Below are positions 21,322 to 33,182 of a stretch of 64,000 nucleotides of DNA, piece after piece. The position numbers were made by a program, and so were the translations under genes. Source of the stretch: CAVPDA01 sp963702495 (lineage in GTDB: Bacteria > Pseudomonadota > Gammaproteobacteria > Burkholderiales > Rhodocyclaceae); the NCBI GenBank assembly GCA_963702495.1, contig CAVPDA010000005.1, positions 73,300 to 137,299 on the forward strand, read 5' to 3'. Position 1 is the first letter of the stretch. Each line of letters begins with the position of its first letter. The notes beneath the pieces are model-generated. The model did no database searches, was not told where the DNA came from, and saw only the letters and a program-made list of their open reading frames with translations.

Positions 21322-22169
21322 CGCGGCGCCTCGTCCGAGAGACGATCCACCACACGGCCGCCCGGCATGGCGTTCCCGCCCTGAGTCGCCGGATCGGAGT
21401 GTCCAGGCAAATCCACGCCCTCGGGCATACGGTCGGGCAGATCGATCAATCCCTTGTCCTCGACCAGCGACTTGCCCGCCTTGCGCTTCTCTTCCCAGCC
21501 GATGCGGTAGTGATGTCCCAACTCGCCCTTCGCCAGGTGGATCGGATAGACCTTGATCGCGGCCACCTCCAGCACGCAGCCTGCTTCGCACTTGCCGCAG
21601 CCGGTACATTGATCGGAATGCACAACAGGCTCGAACACGGTGTGCTTGCCGGTGCGCTCGTTGTGCCGCAGATCCAGCGTGATCGCCTTGTCGATAAGCG
21701 GACAGACGCGATAGCAGACGTCGCAGCGCAGGCCGAGAAAGTTGAGGCAGGTCTCCTTGTCCACCAGCACTGCCAGTCCCATCCTTGACTTGCCGATGTC
21801 GGTCAGTTTGTGATCCAGCGCTCCAGTCGGGCAGGCCTTGACGCAGGGAATGTCCTCGCACATCTCGCACGGACCGCTGCGGGCTACGAAATAAGGCGTT
21901 CCGGTGGCCACGCTCTGCTCCGGCGTGGCGAGATGGAGAATGTCGTAGGGACAATCTCGCACGCACATGCCGCAGCGGATGCAGGCACCGAGGAAATCCT
22001 GCTCCGGGCCGGCGCCCGGCGGGCGGATCGCTGCCGGCGGCAAGGCCTTCGCCTGCTTCGCATAGAGCCCGACGCCCAGGCCCAGCAGACCGACGCCGCA
22101 GGCCATGCGTGCTGCATCCGCCAGAAACTGCCGGCGCGCGCTGCCTCTGCCTTTGAGTTCGCCTTCCAT
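21318..22169 (-). CDS. napG: NapG, periplasmic 4Fe-4S ferredoxin-type protein
   Basis: This 283-residue iron-sulfur protein carries a twin-arginine-like signal (ARRQFLADAARM) and four 4Fe-4S motifs, including CIRCGMCVRDCP, CEMCEDIPCVKACP, CDVCYRVCP and CTGCGKCEAGC. It partners NapH in quinol-to-NapA electron transfer. I chose ATG 22169 because it places the signal at the same distance as in other NapG proteins. A TTG at 22232, preceded by GGGGA, is an alternative that would add 21 residues. It lies 74 bases after napA and overlaps napH by four bases. Confidence 0.9.
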   Translation of the reverse strand: MEGELKGRGSARRQFLADAARMACGVGLLGLGVGLYAKQAKALPPAAIRPPGAGPEQDFLGACIRCGMCVRDCPYDILHLATPEQSVATGTPYFVARSGPCEMCEDIPCVKACPTGALDHKLTDIGKSRMGLAVLVDKETCLNFLGLRCDVCYRVCPLIDKAITLDLRHNERTGKHTVFEPVVHSDQCTGCGKCEAGCVLEVAAIKVYPIHLAKGELGHHYRIGWEEKRKAGKSLVEDKGLIDLPDRMPEGVDLPGHSDPATQGGNAMPGGRVVDRLSDEAPR

Positions 22170-22242
22170 CAGACAACCCGGAGCGACGGCGACGCAGCGA
22201 GAGGCCTTAGCCCCTCGCTCCTGAACCGTCAATGTTTCCCCA

Positions 22243-24765
22243 TCACACCTTCACCACCTTGCATGCGCACTTCTTGAAATCGGTTTCTTTCGAGATCGGG
22301 CAGGTGGCATCGAGGGTCAGCTTGTTCACCAGGCGGTGCTCATCGAAGAACGGCACGAACACCAGGCCGGCCGGCATCTTGTTGCGCCCCCGGGTCTCGA
22401 CGCGGGTGACGATCTCGCCGCGGCGCGAGGAAACCTTCACCGTGTCGCCACGCTGCAGGCCGCGCTTCTTGGCATCGTCGGGGTGCATGTAGATCCAAGC
22501 GTCCGGCATGGCGCGATAGAGCTCGGGCACGCGCCGCGTCATGGTGCCGGTGTGCCAGTGCTCCAGCACGCGGCCGGTGCACAGCCACAGGTCGAACTCG
22601 TTGTCCGGCTCCTCGGCCGCCTTCTGGTAGGGCAGCGCATAGATCACCGCCTTGCCGTCGGGATAGCCGTAGAACTTGATGCCCTCGCCTTTCTTGACGT
22701 ACGGATCGTAGCCCTCGCGGAAGCGCCACAACGTCTCCTTCTGGTCCACCACCGGCCAGCGCAGGCCGCGCGCCTTGTGGTAGAGATCGAACGGCGCCAA
22801 GTCGTGGGCGTGGCCGCGGCCGAAGGACGCATACTCTTCGAACAGGCCCTTCTGCAGGTAATAGCCCAGTTCCTTCGACTCGTCGTTCTCGAAGCCCGCA
22901 TACATCTCCTTGGCCGGGAACTTGTTTACCTGGCCATTGGCATAGAGCACGTCGTACAGCGTTTTGCCCTTGTACTCGGGCTTCTTGGCGATCAGCTCCG
23001 CCGGCCAAACGTCCTCGACCTTGAAGCGCTTGGAGAACTCGACGTACTGCCACAGGTCCGACTTGCTTTCGCCCGATGCCTTCACCTGCTGCCGCCAGAA
23101 CTGGGTGCGGCGTTCAGCGTTGCCGAAGCCTCCCTCCTTTTCCATCCACATGGCGCACGGCAGGATCAGGTCGGCGGCGAGCGCGGTCACCGTCGGATAG
23201 ACGTCGGACACGACGACGAAGTTGGCCGGGTTGCGGAAGCCGGGATAGGTTTCCACGTTCATGTTCGGCCCGGCCTGCATGTTGTTGGTGGTGGTGGTCC
23301 AGTAGAAGTTGAGCTTGCCGTCCTTCAGGGCGCGGCTCTGCGCAACGGCATGGAGGCCGATCCAGTCGGGAATGGTGCCCTCCGGCAGGTTCCAGATCTT
23401 CTCCGTCGCCTCACGATGCTTGGGATTGGTCACCACCATGTCCGCCGGCAGACGATGCGAGAACGTGCCCACCTCGCGCGCCGTGCCGCAGGCGGAGGGC
23501 TGGCCGGTCAGCGAGAACGGGCCGTTGCCCGGCTCGGAGATCTTGCCCACCAGCAGGTGCACGTTGTAGATCATGTTGTTGACCCAGGTGCCGCGCGTAT
23601 GCTGGTTGAAGCCCATGGTCCAGTAGGACACGACCTTGGTCTTGGGATCGGCATAGGCCTTGGCCAGCGCTTCCAGCTTGTCCTTGGGCACGCCCGAGAG
23701 CTGCGACGTGTAATCGAGCGTGTATTCCGAAACGAATTGCTTGAACTCGTCGAAGGTCATCGGCGTGGAATTGTTGGGATTGCCCTTCGGCTTGCCGTCC
23801 GCCCCCGGATAGCCGTTGTTGTTGGCCACCTTCTCCAGCGGATGGTCGGGCCGCAGACCATAGCCGATGTCCGTCACGCCCTTCTTGAAATTCACGTTCT
23901 TGGCGACGAAGTCCTGATTCACCGCATTGTTCTGGATGATGTAGTTGCAGATGTAATTCAGGATCGCCAGGTCCGTCTGCGGCTTGAACAGCAGTTCGCT
24001 GTCGGCCAGTTCGCAACTGCGATGGGTGAAGGTCGAAAGCACATACACCTTCACGTGCTTCGCCGTGAGACGGCGGTCGGTCAGCCGCGACCACAGGATC
24101 GGGTGCATTTCCGCCATGTTCGAGCCCCACAGCACGAACGCGTCGGCATGCTCCAGATCGTCATAGCAGCCCATCGGCTCGTCGATGCCGAAGGTCCGCA
24201 TGAAGCCGGCCACGGCGGAGGCCATGCAGTGGCGCGCGTTGGGATCGATGTTGTTGGAGCGGAAGCCCGCCTTCATCAACTTGGCGGCGGCGTAGCCTTC
24301 CCAGATGGTCCATTGACCGGAGCCGAACATGCCCACCGTCTTCGGCCCCCCGGCCTTGAGCGCGGCCTTGCACTTCTCCTCCATGATGTCGAAGGCCTGC
24401 TTCCAGGTGATCGGCTGGAACTCGCCGTTCTTGTCGAACTTGCCGTCCTTCATGCGCAGCAGGGGCGTGGTCAGACGGTCCTTGCCATACATGATCTTGG
24501 ACAGGAAGTAGCCCTTGATGCAGTTCAGGCCCTTGTTCACCGGCGCGTCCGGATCACCCTGGGTGGCGACCACGCGGCCGTCCTTGACGCCCACCAGCAC
24601 GCCGCAGCCGGTGCCGCAGTAGCGACATACTCCCTTGTCCCAGCGAATGCCTTCGCCGCCGGCCTGGGCCAGCGCCTGGTTGCCGCCGGGCAGGGTCATG
24701 CCGGCCGCGGTCGCAGCCGCCGCAGCGGCATTCGCCTTGATGAAATCACGCCGATTCAGTGTCAT
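22243..24765 (-). CDS. napA: NapA, periplasmic nitrate reductase catalytic subunit
   Basis: This intact 840-residue molybdoenzyme reduces nitrate to nitrite in the periplasm. The Tat signal is LNRRDFIKANAAAAAA. The 4Fe-4S cluster motif is CRYCGTGC with the fourth Cys in GLNCIKGY, and the molybdenum ligand Cys lies in NARHCMASAVAGF. Bis-MGD binding regions follow, and the length is normal. The start ATG 24765 overlaps the napD stop by four bases. The chain NapGH or NapC, then NapB, then NapA is complete except for NapC, which is not in the window; napGH may replace it. Confidence 0.97.
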   Translation of the reverse strand: MTLNRRDFIKANAAAAAATAAGMTLPGGNQALAQAGGEGIRWDKGVCRYCGTGCGVLVGVKDGRVVATQGDPDAPVNKGLNCIKGYFLSKIMYGKDRLTTPLLRMKDGKFDKNGEFQPITWKQAFDIMEEKCKAALKAGGPKTVGMFGSGQWTIWEGYAAAKLMKAGFRSNNIDPNARHCMASAVAGFMRTFGIDEPMGCYDDLEHADAFVLWGSNMAEMHPILWSRLTDRRLTAKHVKVYVLSTFTHRSCELADSELLFKPQTDLAILNYICNYIIQNNAVNQDFVAKNVNFKKGVTDIGYGLRPDHPLEKVANNNGYPGADGKPKGNPNNSTPMTFDEFKQFVSEYTLDYTSQLSGVPKDKLEALAKAYADPKTKVVSYWTMGFNQHTRGTWVNNMIYNVHLLVGKISEPGNGPFSLTGQPSACGTAREVGTFSHRLPADMVVTNPKHREATEKIWNLPEGTIPDWIGLHAVAQSRALKDGKLNFYWTTTTNNMQAGPNMNVETYPGFRNPANFVVVSDVYPTVTALAADLILPCAMWMEKEGGFGNAERRTQFWRQQVKASGESKSDLWQYVEFSKRFKVEDVWPAELIAKKPEYKGKTLYDVLYANGQVNKFPAKEMYAGFENDESKELGYYLQKGLFEEYASFGRGHAHDLAPFDLYHKARGLRWPVVDQKETLWRFREGYDPYVKKGEGIKFYGYPDGKAVIYALPYQKAAEEPDNEFDLWLCTGRVLEHWHTGTMTRRVPELYRAMPDAWIYMHPDDAKKRGLQRGDTVKVSSRRGEIVTRVETRGRNKMPAGLVFVPFFDEHRLVNKLTLDATCPISKETDFKKCACKVVKV

Positions 24766-25019
24766 TGTTTCGCCTCCGCAGTTTCAAGACCGTCATCGCA
24801 ATACTCATAGACCAGCGAGATCGCCAGGACCCCGTCCACTTCGTGGAGTTTCGTGATCGAATCCTCCACCCGGTAACCCTCCCCATCCTCCACCGTCACC
24901 ACCAGGCGTCCGTCGCCGCTATCGCCGTGGATCTCCACACCCGGAATCCGGTCAACCTGGCGGCGCACGCCCTCAAGTCGTTCAGGTCGGGTGCGCAGGA
25001 TCATGCTGGAAATCTCCAT
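24762..25019 (-). CDS. napD: NapD, NapA signal-peptide chaperone
   Basis: This 85-residue cytoplasmic protein starts at ATG 25019 behind GGAGGAGAGGG. It has the NapD pattern: MEISSMILRTRPERL, GVEIHGDSGDGRLVVTVE and a C-terminal VDGVLAISLVYEY. NapD binds the NapA Tat signal and prevents export before the cofactor is inserted. Translational coupling to napA is likely through the four-base overlap. Confidence 0.9.
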   Translation of the reverse strand: MEISSMILRTRPERLEGVRRQVDRIPGVEIHGDSGDGRLVVTVEDGEGYRVEDSITKLHEVDGVLAISLVYEYCDDGLETAEAKQ

Positions 25020-25032
25020 TCCCTCTCCTCCG

Positions 25033-25542
25033 TCATGCCGGCATTGCTTGTGTCGGCTCGCTGATTTCGATCGCATTGACCGGGCAGATGCCGAAGCATG
25101 CGCCGCAGCCGCTGCACCGCTCCGGCGCCAGTTCGGGGACGGCGACGCCGCCGGCTCGCGCGCCGAAGCGGACGGCGTGCGCGTCGCAGGCGTCGCCGCA
25201 GGAGCGACAGACGACGCGGTTCAGCGCCAGACACCGGTCGGCGATCGTCGCCACGAGCTGCCACGGCTTGCCCTGCGCCTCGAAGCGCAACGCGCCGGCA
25301 TGGCACGCCGAAGCGCAGCGGCCGCAGAAGGTGCATTCGCCGCGGGAGAAATCGATGTACGGGAAGCCGCCGGAGCCCTTGGCGACGATATGGGTGGGGC
25401 AGGTGCCGATACAGTCGCCGCAACGCGTGCAACGCTCGATGAACTCGTCTTCCGCCAGCGCCCAAGGAGGGCGTATCGGCTGGCGCCGACCGCCGAAGTC
25501 ACCGCGCAGAAACCGTCCGCGCGATATGGATGTGGCGAACAT
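25033..25542 (-). CDS. napF: NapF, cytoplasmic 4Fe-4S protein
   Basis: This 169-residue protein has four Cys-rich motifs: CTRCGDCIGTCP, CTFCGRCASAC, CRSCGDAC and CSGCGACFGICP. NapF is thought to help mature NapA in the cytoplasm. It is the first gene of the operon, 55 bases downstream of an FNR-type box and 13 bases before napD. The start ATG 25542 is preceded by a GGGGGGAAGGG run. Confidence 0.92.
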   Translation of the reverse strand: MFATSISRGRFLRGDFGGRRQPIRPPWALAEDEFIERCTRCGDCIGTCPTHIVAKGSGGFPYIDFSRGECTFCGRCASACHAGALRFEAQGKPWQLVATIADRCLALNRVVCRSCGDACDAHAVRFGARAGGVAVPELAPERCSGCGACFGICPVNAIEISEPTQAMPA

Positions 25543-25596
25543 GCCCTTCCCCCCGAACCGAAGCGCTCACGCTAGTCTTCGGGGAGCCGGATTTCC

Positions 25597-25610
25597 TTGA
25601 TTTAACTCAA
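25597..25610 (-). promoter_or_regulatory. FNR/ANR/DNR-type binding site for the nap operon
   Basis: On the minus strand the sequence is TTGAGTTAAATCAA, which matches TTGAT-N4-ATCAA with one mismatch. It is centred about 60 bases upstream of napF, as expected for a class II or near class II activated promoter. Low-oxygen or nitric-oxide control of nap is inferred. A Crp/Fnr-family gene lies at 31899-32639, but whether it acts here is unknown. Confidence 0.65.
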
Positions 25611-25707
25611 CGGCCGAGGCGAAAGCGATGGCCGGGCTGACCCATCGGTCCGGATGGCTTTTGGGCGAGCTTGCGGGCGGTCGATTGCCCACAGCCGGTA
25701 CCTCGGC

Positions 25708-27846
<2,139 letters not shown>

Positions 27847-28059
27847 AGGGCGAAAGGACTCATCGGTTCGGGTTTTCGGCCTTAAGGCTGATTGTGTGTC
27901 AACATACACGACTCGCCGCTCCGCGACATCTCGCGCTGTAGAGGGCACGGACGGTCCGCCGGTTCATCGCTCGGCCACGACCCGAGCGCGCAACCCACAT
28001 CCTTTCCATATCGACGCACAATGCGTATCGATGCCAACAGCCAAGAAAAGGACGACACC
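27847..28059. promoter_or_regulatory. Divergent glgX-glgB promoter region
   Basis: These 213 bases separate the two divergent starts and must hold both promoters. GTGTCAACATACAC (27895-27908) is an imperfect inverted repeat that could be an operator. I see no clear -35/-10 pair. Confidence 0.3.
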
Positions 28060-30231
28060 ATGCAACAGGCTGAACTCAACGACGATCTGATCCGGATAAT
28101 CGAGGCCCGCCACCACGATCCGTTCGCGGTGCTGGGCAAACATGCCGTTAACGGCGGCATCGTGGTCCGGGCGTTCATCCCCCACGCGTCGGAGGTTTCG
28201 ATTGCCGAGGGCAACCTTCCCATGATCCGCGTTCCCGGCACCGACCTGTTCGAGTGGAGCGGAGACGGGACCGCGATCCCGGACCATTATCGTCTGATCT
28301 GGCGCGACGGCGTACACCACGAGCACATCGCCCACGACCCCTACACGTATCTGCCCCAGATTCCGGAGTTCGATCTGCACCTGTTCGGAGAGGGCAAGCA
28401 TCGCCAGGCCTACCTGTGCCTGGGCGCCCACGAGCACGAGGTAACGGGCGTGGCCGGCGTGCTGTTCGCGGTGTGGGCGCCCAACGCGGAGCGGGTCAGC
28501 GTGGTCGGCGACTTCAATCGCTGGGACGGCCGCCGCCATCCGATGCGGGTCCGCCCCGGCACCGGCATCTGGGAGCTGTTCATTCCGGACATCGGCGCTG
28601 GCAGCTTCTACAAATTCGAGATCCGCAACCGCCACTCCGGCGAGGTGCTGCTCAAGTCCGACCCCTACGGCCAACAATTCGAGCTGCGGCCGAACACCTC
28701 CTCCATCGTCACCGCGCAATCCGGCTACCAGTGGCAGGACGCGGCGTGGATGGAACGGCGCGCCGGCGCCGACTGGCAGCACTCCCCGATGTCGGTGTAC
28801 GAGGTCCATCTCGGCTCCTGGCAGCGCGGGGTCGAGGGCGAGTTTCTCAACTACCGCGGCCTGGCGCGCATGCTGGTTGAATACGTGACGAAGATGGGGT
28901 TCAGCCACATCGAGCTCCTGCCCGTCACCGAGCATCCCTTCGATTTATCGTGGGGCTATCAGGCGACCGGCTATTTCGCGCCCACCAGCCGCTTCGGCAC
29001 GCCGGACGACTTCCGCTACTTCGTGGATCACTGCCACCAGCACGGCATCGGCGTCATCCTCGACTGGGTTCCCGCCCATTTCCCGAAAGACGCCCACGCG
29101 CTGGCCCGCTTCGACGGTACGGCGCTCTACGAGCACGAAGACCCGCGCAAGGGGGAACACCTCGACTGGTCCACGCTGATCTTCAATTTCGGCCGCAACG
29201 AAGTGAAGAACTTTCTGCTGTCCAGCGCCCTGTACTGGATGAAGGAGTTTCACATCGACGGGCTGCGGGTCGATGCGGTCGCCTCCATGCTCTACCTTGA
29301 CTATTCGCGCACCGATTGGGTTCCGAACCAGTACGGCGGCCGGGAAAACCTGGAAGCGATCGAGTTCCTGCGGGAGTTCAACGCCGTCACCCACGGCGAG
29401 TGCCCAGGGGCCCTCATCATCGCCGAGGAATCCACGTCGTGGCCGCAGGTGACGCGCCCGACCTACCTCGGCGGCCTGGGCTTCGACATCAAGTGGAACA
29501 TGGGCTGGATGAACGACACCCTGCGCTACGTCTCGCATGAGCCGGTCCACCGCCAATACCACCACGACCTGCTCACCTTCAGCATGCTCTATGCATTCAC
29601 GGAGAATTTCATGCTGCCGTTCTCCCATGACGAAGTGGTGCATGGCAAGGGCTCGATGCTGAACAAGATGCCGGGCGACGAGTGGCAGCGCTTCGCCAAT
29701 CTGCGCACCCTGTACACCTACATGTTCACCCACCCGGGCAAAAAGCTGCTGTTCATGGGGACGGAATTCGGGCAGGGACTGGAGTGGAACAGCGCCGGGG
29801 TGCTGGACTGGTACGTCCTGCAGTTCCCCTTCCACCAGGGCATGCAGCGTCTGGTGATCGATCTGAACCAGCTCTACCGGAATTCGCCCGCCCTGCACCA
29901 CAGCGAGTTCGAATGGCAGGGGTTCGAGTGGATCGACTGCCACGATTCGCAACAATCGATATTGAGCTTCGTGCGCAAGGCAGGAGAAGCTTTCCTGGTG
30001 GTGGTGGTCAATTTCACCCCGGTCACCCGCGACAACTACCGCATCGGCGTACCGCGATCGGGCAACTACCGGGAAATCCTCAATTCCGACTCCCAGTTCT
30101 ACGGCGGAAGCAATGCAGGCAACGGCAATGGCAGCCTCGTCGCGGCGGATACCCCCTGGATGGGCCGCCCGTGGTCGCTGAGCATCACGGTGCCGCCGCT
30201 TGCCGCCATCGTCCTTGCGCCGCAGGAATGA
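28060..30231 (+). CDS. glgB: 1,4-alpha-glucan branching enzyme GlgB
   Basis: This 723-residue GH13 enzyme makes alpha-1,6 branches in glycogen. Two N-terminal CBM48-type regions (DPFAVLGKHAV; VWAPNAERVSVVGDFNRWDG) precede the catalytic domain. Catalytic motifs are VILDWVPAHFP, DGLRVDAV with the nucleophile Asp, AEESTSWP with the acid Glu and LPFSHDEVVHGK. The start ATG 28060 has AAAGGA upstream; an ATG at 28021 is possible but adds a non-conserved leader. Length and motifs are complete. Confidence 0.96.
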   Translation: MQQAELNDDLIRIIEARHHDPFAVLGKHAVNGGIVVRAFIPHASEVSIAEGNLPMIRVPGTDLFEWSGDGTAIPDHYRLIWRDGVHHEHIAHDPYTYLPQIPEFDLHLFGEGKHRQAYLCLGAHEHEVTGVAGVLFAVWAPNAERVSVVGDFNRWDGRRHPMRVRPGTGIWELFIPDIGAGSFYKFEIRNRHSGEVLLKSDPYGQQFELRPNTSSIVTAQSGYQWQDAAWMERRAGADWQHSPMSVYEVHLGSWQRGVEGEFLNYRGLARMLVEYVTKMGFSHIELLPVTEHPFDLSWGYQATGYFAPTSRFGTPDDFRYFVDHCHQHGIGVILDWVPAHFPKDAHALARFDGTALYEHEDPRKGEHLDWSTLIFNFGRNEVKNFLLSSALYWMKEFHIDGLRVDAVASMLYLDYSRTDWVPNQYGGRENLEAIEFLREFNAVTHGECPGALIIAEESTSWPQVTRPTYLGGLGFDIKWNMGWMNDTLRYVSHEPVHRQYHHDLLTFSMLYAFTENFMLPFSHDEVVHGKGSMLNKMPGDEWQRFANLRTLYTYMFTHPGKKLLFMGTEFGQGLEWNSAGVLDWYVLQFPFHQGMQRLVIDLNQLYRNSPALHHSEFEWQGFEWIDCHDSQQSILSFVRKAGEAFLVVVVNFTPVTRDNYRIGVPRSGNYREILNSDSQFYGGSNAGNGNGSLVAADTPWMGRPWSLSITVPPLAAIVLAPQE

Positions 30232-30653
30232 CCCACCGCGGCCACCTCACCATCGACGCGTGGGCACCACAGAATGGTCCGCGCCGCGCCCGGCGCACAC
30301 ATGGCGCAGGCGGTCAGGCCGGTGCCCTCATGCCGCGACCGCCGATGACTGCGGACGCTTTTTTTCTGAAGTCGATGAATTTCACACAAGAGGAAGGGCG
30401 TTGACATTGACAGACCGAGACAGCCATCGAATTCCGATGCAATGACCCTATTCATGGCAGCGACGTTCGCCAAGTGGCTGGGGGAGAATTGCAGGCAGAT
30501 CGGAAGCGCAACAAACGGCCATGCGCGCGACAGCGCCGACAGCCTGTTCGCGGCGAAAACGAAAGGATCCGTGCTCGATGGGTCTTCATGAACGGCCGTC
30601 GTCGGGCGTGTCCGTCGAAGCCGGGACCAGCGCCTGACGACGGTTCATTTTCG
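30232..30653. other. Non-coding gap between glgB and a phosphatase gene
   Basis: The convergent genes glgB and the histidine phosphatase leave 422 bases with no supported gene. I see no clear terminator. Confidence 0.45.
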
Positions 30654-31304
30654 TCATCGACCGTCTCTGCCCGCCCCAGACAGTTCCCCGCCCTGCCGAT
30701 CCGTTGGCAAAATCCGCAACGCGCGAATGGACTGCGGGTTTGCCTCCAGCCACAAGCATTCACCGTTCTTTCGTTTCATGTTGAGGATCGCGTTTCGCGG
30801 AAGCTCATTGATGTGCCGGGTGATGACATCCATGACCCAGCCATGGGTGATGGCCAGCACACGCTTGCCGGCGTGGTGTTCGGCGATGTGCAGGAGCGCG
30901 TCCAGAACCCGGTCCGCGAAGTCGTCCATCGACTCCCCCTGCTCGAAGGAACAGGCAGGGTTTCTTCTGAGAATCTGCTGCAGGAGAACCGGATTTGTCT
31001 CCGCGAGTTCAGCCTTCGGAATACCCTGGACCGCGCCGAAATTCCTCTCCTTCAAGCCGTCGTGTCGCAGCGGAGATGCGAGGCGGAGCCTGTCGGCGAT
31101 GATTTCCGCGGTCTCCAGCGATCGGCTCAAGGGGCTCGAATAGACGCAGGAGAAGCCCGAATCGGCAAATGCCGCGGCAAGCTCGTGAGCCTGTGTCCTG
31201 CCCTGCTCGTTGATCGGAACGTCGAGCCAGCCTTGAAGAATCCCAGCCGTGTTCCAGTCGGTTTCGCCATGCCGAGCAACGCATATGGTCGTGGAACCGT
31301 TCAT
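30654..31304 (-). CDS. Histidine phosphatase family protein (phosphoglycerate-mutase-like)
   Basis: This 216-residue protein starts at ATG 31304. It has the catalytic motif ARHGETDWN, the second Arg and Glu regions in SSPLSRSLETAEII and LKERNFG, and the late His in LAITHGWVMD. These define the histidine phosphatase superfamily, which includes GpmB- and CobC-like phosphatases. The substrate is not clear. It faces glgB tail to tail, so a glycolytic role is suggested only by position. Confidence 0.85.
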   Translation of the reverse strand: MNGSTTICVARHGETDWNTAGILQGWLDVPINEQGRTQAHELAAAFADSGFSCVYSSPLSRSLETAEIIADRLRLASPLRHDGLKERNFGAVQGIPKAELAETNPVLLQQILRRNPACSFEQGESMDDFADRVLDALLHIAEHHAGKRVLAITHGWVMDVITRHINELPRNAILNMKRKNGECLWLEANPQSIRALRILPTDRQGGELSGAGRDGR

Positions 31305-31898
31305 GTGCTCTGTCGCTACCGTGCGAGGAACGTCAGCGTCGCCCCGCCGGGCGACCGGTGATGGACCGCTGTCAGTTTGCTTCAAGACTCGTCACTTCCC
31401 TATGCGTTGATTGCACCGCCCAGGACATACTCGGCGCCAGGGATCATCGTTCGAATGAACGCGGCCGGCCGGGCCTTTGCCTGCCTGGAAACGTCAAGGC
31501 GCAGACCAGGTGGCGGCCACGCCGAACTCGGCAAACTGGTTCCGGAGCTTTCGGATCAGCTTCTTCGCTTCTTCTCTCCCGCCGATCGCAGCTCACTTCT
31601 CCCAGTCCACGATCCGCTGCCTCAACTGCCGGCCGATCGACAAGACTACTCCCAGACAGGCTTACGACCGTGCATTCTACCTGCCGCCGACGGTGCGCAC
31701 GACCTACTGCGGGCGGCGCGAGTGCCATTCGCCCGGGGATGCGCTCATGGCTGAAGAGTGGGACCGCCCGCGCACGGACGGACCGTTCCGTGCCGGAACG
31801 AAAGGATTTCAGGAGGGTTGCGCAGGGAAGCGGCGATCGCAGGGGCGACCCGACGAAGCGCTACGCCGGATCGCCCCGATCGCGCGGTCCAGCACGCG
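31305..31898. other. Non-coding gap
   Basis: Nothing convincing is seen in these 594 bases. Reading frames on the plus strand are Arg/Pro-rich without family signal, and the sequence may contain decayed genes. Confidence 0.4.
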
Positions 31899-32639
31899 CT
31901 AGGGACGGCCGAGTTCGTGTACGACGATGCGCCCGTCGCTCTCTTCGATGAACCCGCGCGACTCCAGGTCCTTCAGGACCCGGCTCACCATCTCCCGTGA
32001 GGCGCCGACCATCTTGGCAATGTCATGCCTGCAGAGCTTGCGCATGACCACCCGCTCACCGCCCAGCGTCTCGGCCATGTCCCGCAGCAGTCGCACCACG
32101 CGCCCGGCCACGTCCAGCAGGGCGAGGCTTTCGATCCTGCGGTCGGCCATGCGCAAACGCTGAACCAGCGTGCGCATGACGTAGCGCGCCACGTCGAAGT
32201 TCTCCCGCAGACAGCGATTGAAATCGGCTTTGGCGATGACGACCAGAACACTGGGCGTCGTAGCCATGACGGTGGCGGAGCGGGCCTCGTCGTCCAGCAC
32301 TCCCATCTCGCCGAACAACTCGCCCGGGCCCAGTACAGAGAGGATCGCCTCTCGTCCTTCCTCATCGCTGACGAGCACATCGAGGCTGCCCGCAAGGATC
32401 AGGTACACGAAATCGGTGCGCTCGCCGGCACGCACGACGTTGGCGTTGCGCGCCACGCGACGCAGCATGCACGCCCGCGCCACGACCTTCAGCGATTCCT
32501 CCGGCGTGTCAGCGAACATGGCAAAGCCGCGCAAGGTGGCGACGCTGATCTCGTGTGTCGCGACCGGCCGAACCCTGAAGGTCGGAGGAAGGCCGATCGG
32601 CTCCGGTCGGAATACTTGCATTGCGCAGGCGCTGGGCAT
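31899..32639 (-). CDS. Crp/Fnr-family transcriptional regulator
   Basis: The protein has 246 residues from ATG 32639 (AAAGGTAG upstream; other in-frame starts at 32750 and 32621 are possible). The N-terminal cyclic-nucleotide-binding-like domain includes VYLILAGSLDVLVSD and GELFGEMGVLDDEARSA. The C-terminal helix-turn-helix contains MVGASREMVSRVLKDLESRGFI. No N-terminal cysteine cluster like that of Fnr is present, so it is not an oxygen-sensing Fe-S FNR. The effector could be cAMP, another nucleotide or haem/NO. Confidence 0.88.
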   Translation of the reverse strand: MPSACAMQVFRPEPIGLPPTFRVRPVATHEISVATLRGFAMFADTPEESLKVVARACMLRRVARNANVVRAGERTDFVYLILAGSLDVLVSDEEGREAILSVLGPGELFGEMGVLDDEARSATVMATTPSVLVVIAKADFNRCLRENFDVARYVMRTLVQRLRMADRRIESLALLDVAGRVVRLLRDMAETLGGERVVMRKLCRHDIAKMVGASREMVSRVLKDLESRGFIEESDGRIVVHELGRP

Positions 32640-33182
32640 CGGTGCAACTACCTTTCTGGTCGGCGTAACGAGCAACTGATGCGACTCGGTGCCACCCGAC
32701 ATCCGAGCCGGTCCGGCGTGCTCGATTGCTTGCGTGCGCCGGAATCGCATGGTGGCAGGTCCACCTTACGCAGGATGACCTTGTTCTTCAATCGGACAAA
32801 AGTCCTAAGATGTAGGCGAGGAGTGGCCTGCCGTCTCAGACAACCGAGAACGGACGACGTCAGGGGTGACGCGCAAGCCGGACAACCGCCGCGCGCATTC
32901 ACCGCTGCACGAGGGGGAGCGGGCGGCACCGATCGATCGGATCGGCAAACCGGAGGGCTCGAAAAACCTCTGAAAGCCGACCTGAAATCCGCGACCGTCA
33001 GGACAACCAATTGCCGCCGGCCGTCCGGCGCAGCATCGGCGCCGTCTGCAGCATCCTGAGCAGGCCGCTCCGCCGCGGCGGCAAGGTCGAAGGCCCCGGA
33101 ACAGCCATTCACCGAGCGCGCCGACGAGGCTGCCATGCAGCAGCGTCATGGCCGCGTCGATGTCCAGGTCGGCGGGAGGCTG
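32640..33182. other. Non-coding gap before an RND remnant
   Basis: This stretch separates the regulator from the RND fragment. I find no gene; frames in both directions are Arg-rich and lack family similarity. The left end must hold the regulator promoter. Confidence 0.4.

Noticed and set aside
22336..24810. 824-codon open frame on the plus strand
   Set aside because: It lies opposite napA, an intact and highly conserved gene, and its protein has no family signal; high GC content explains the open frame.
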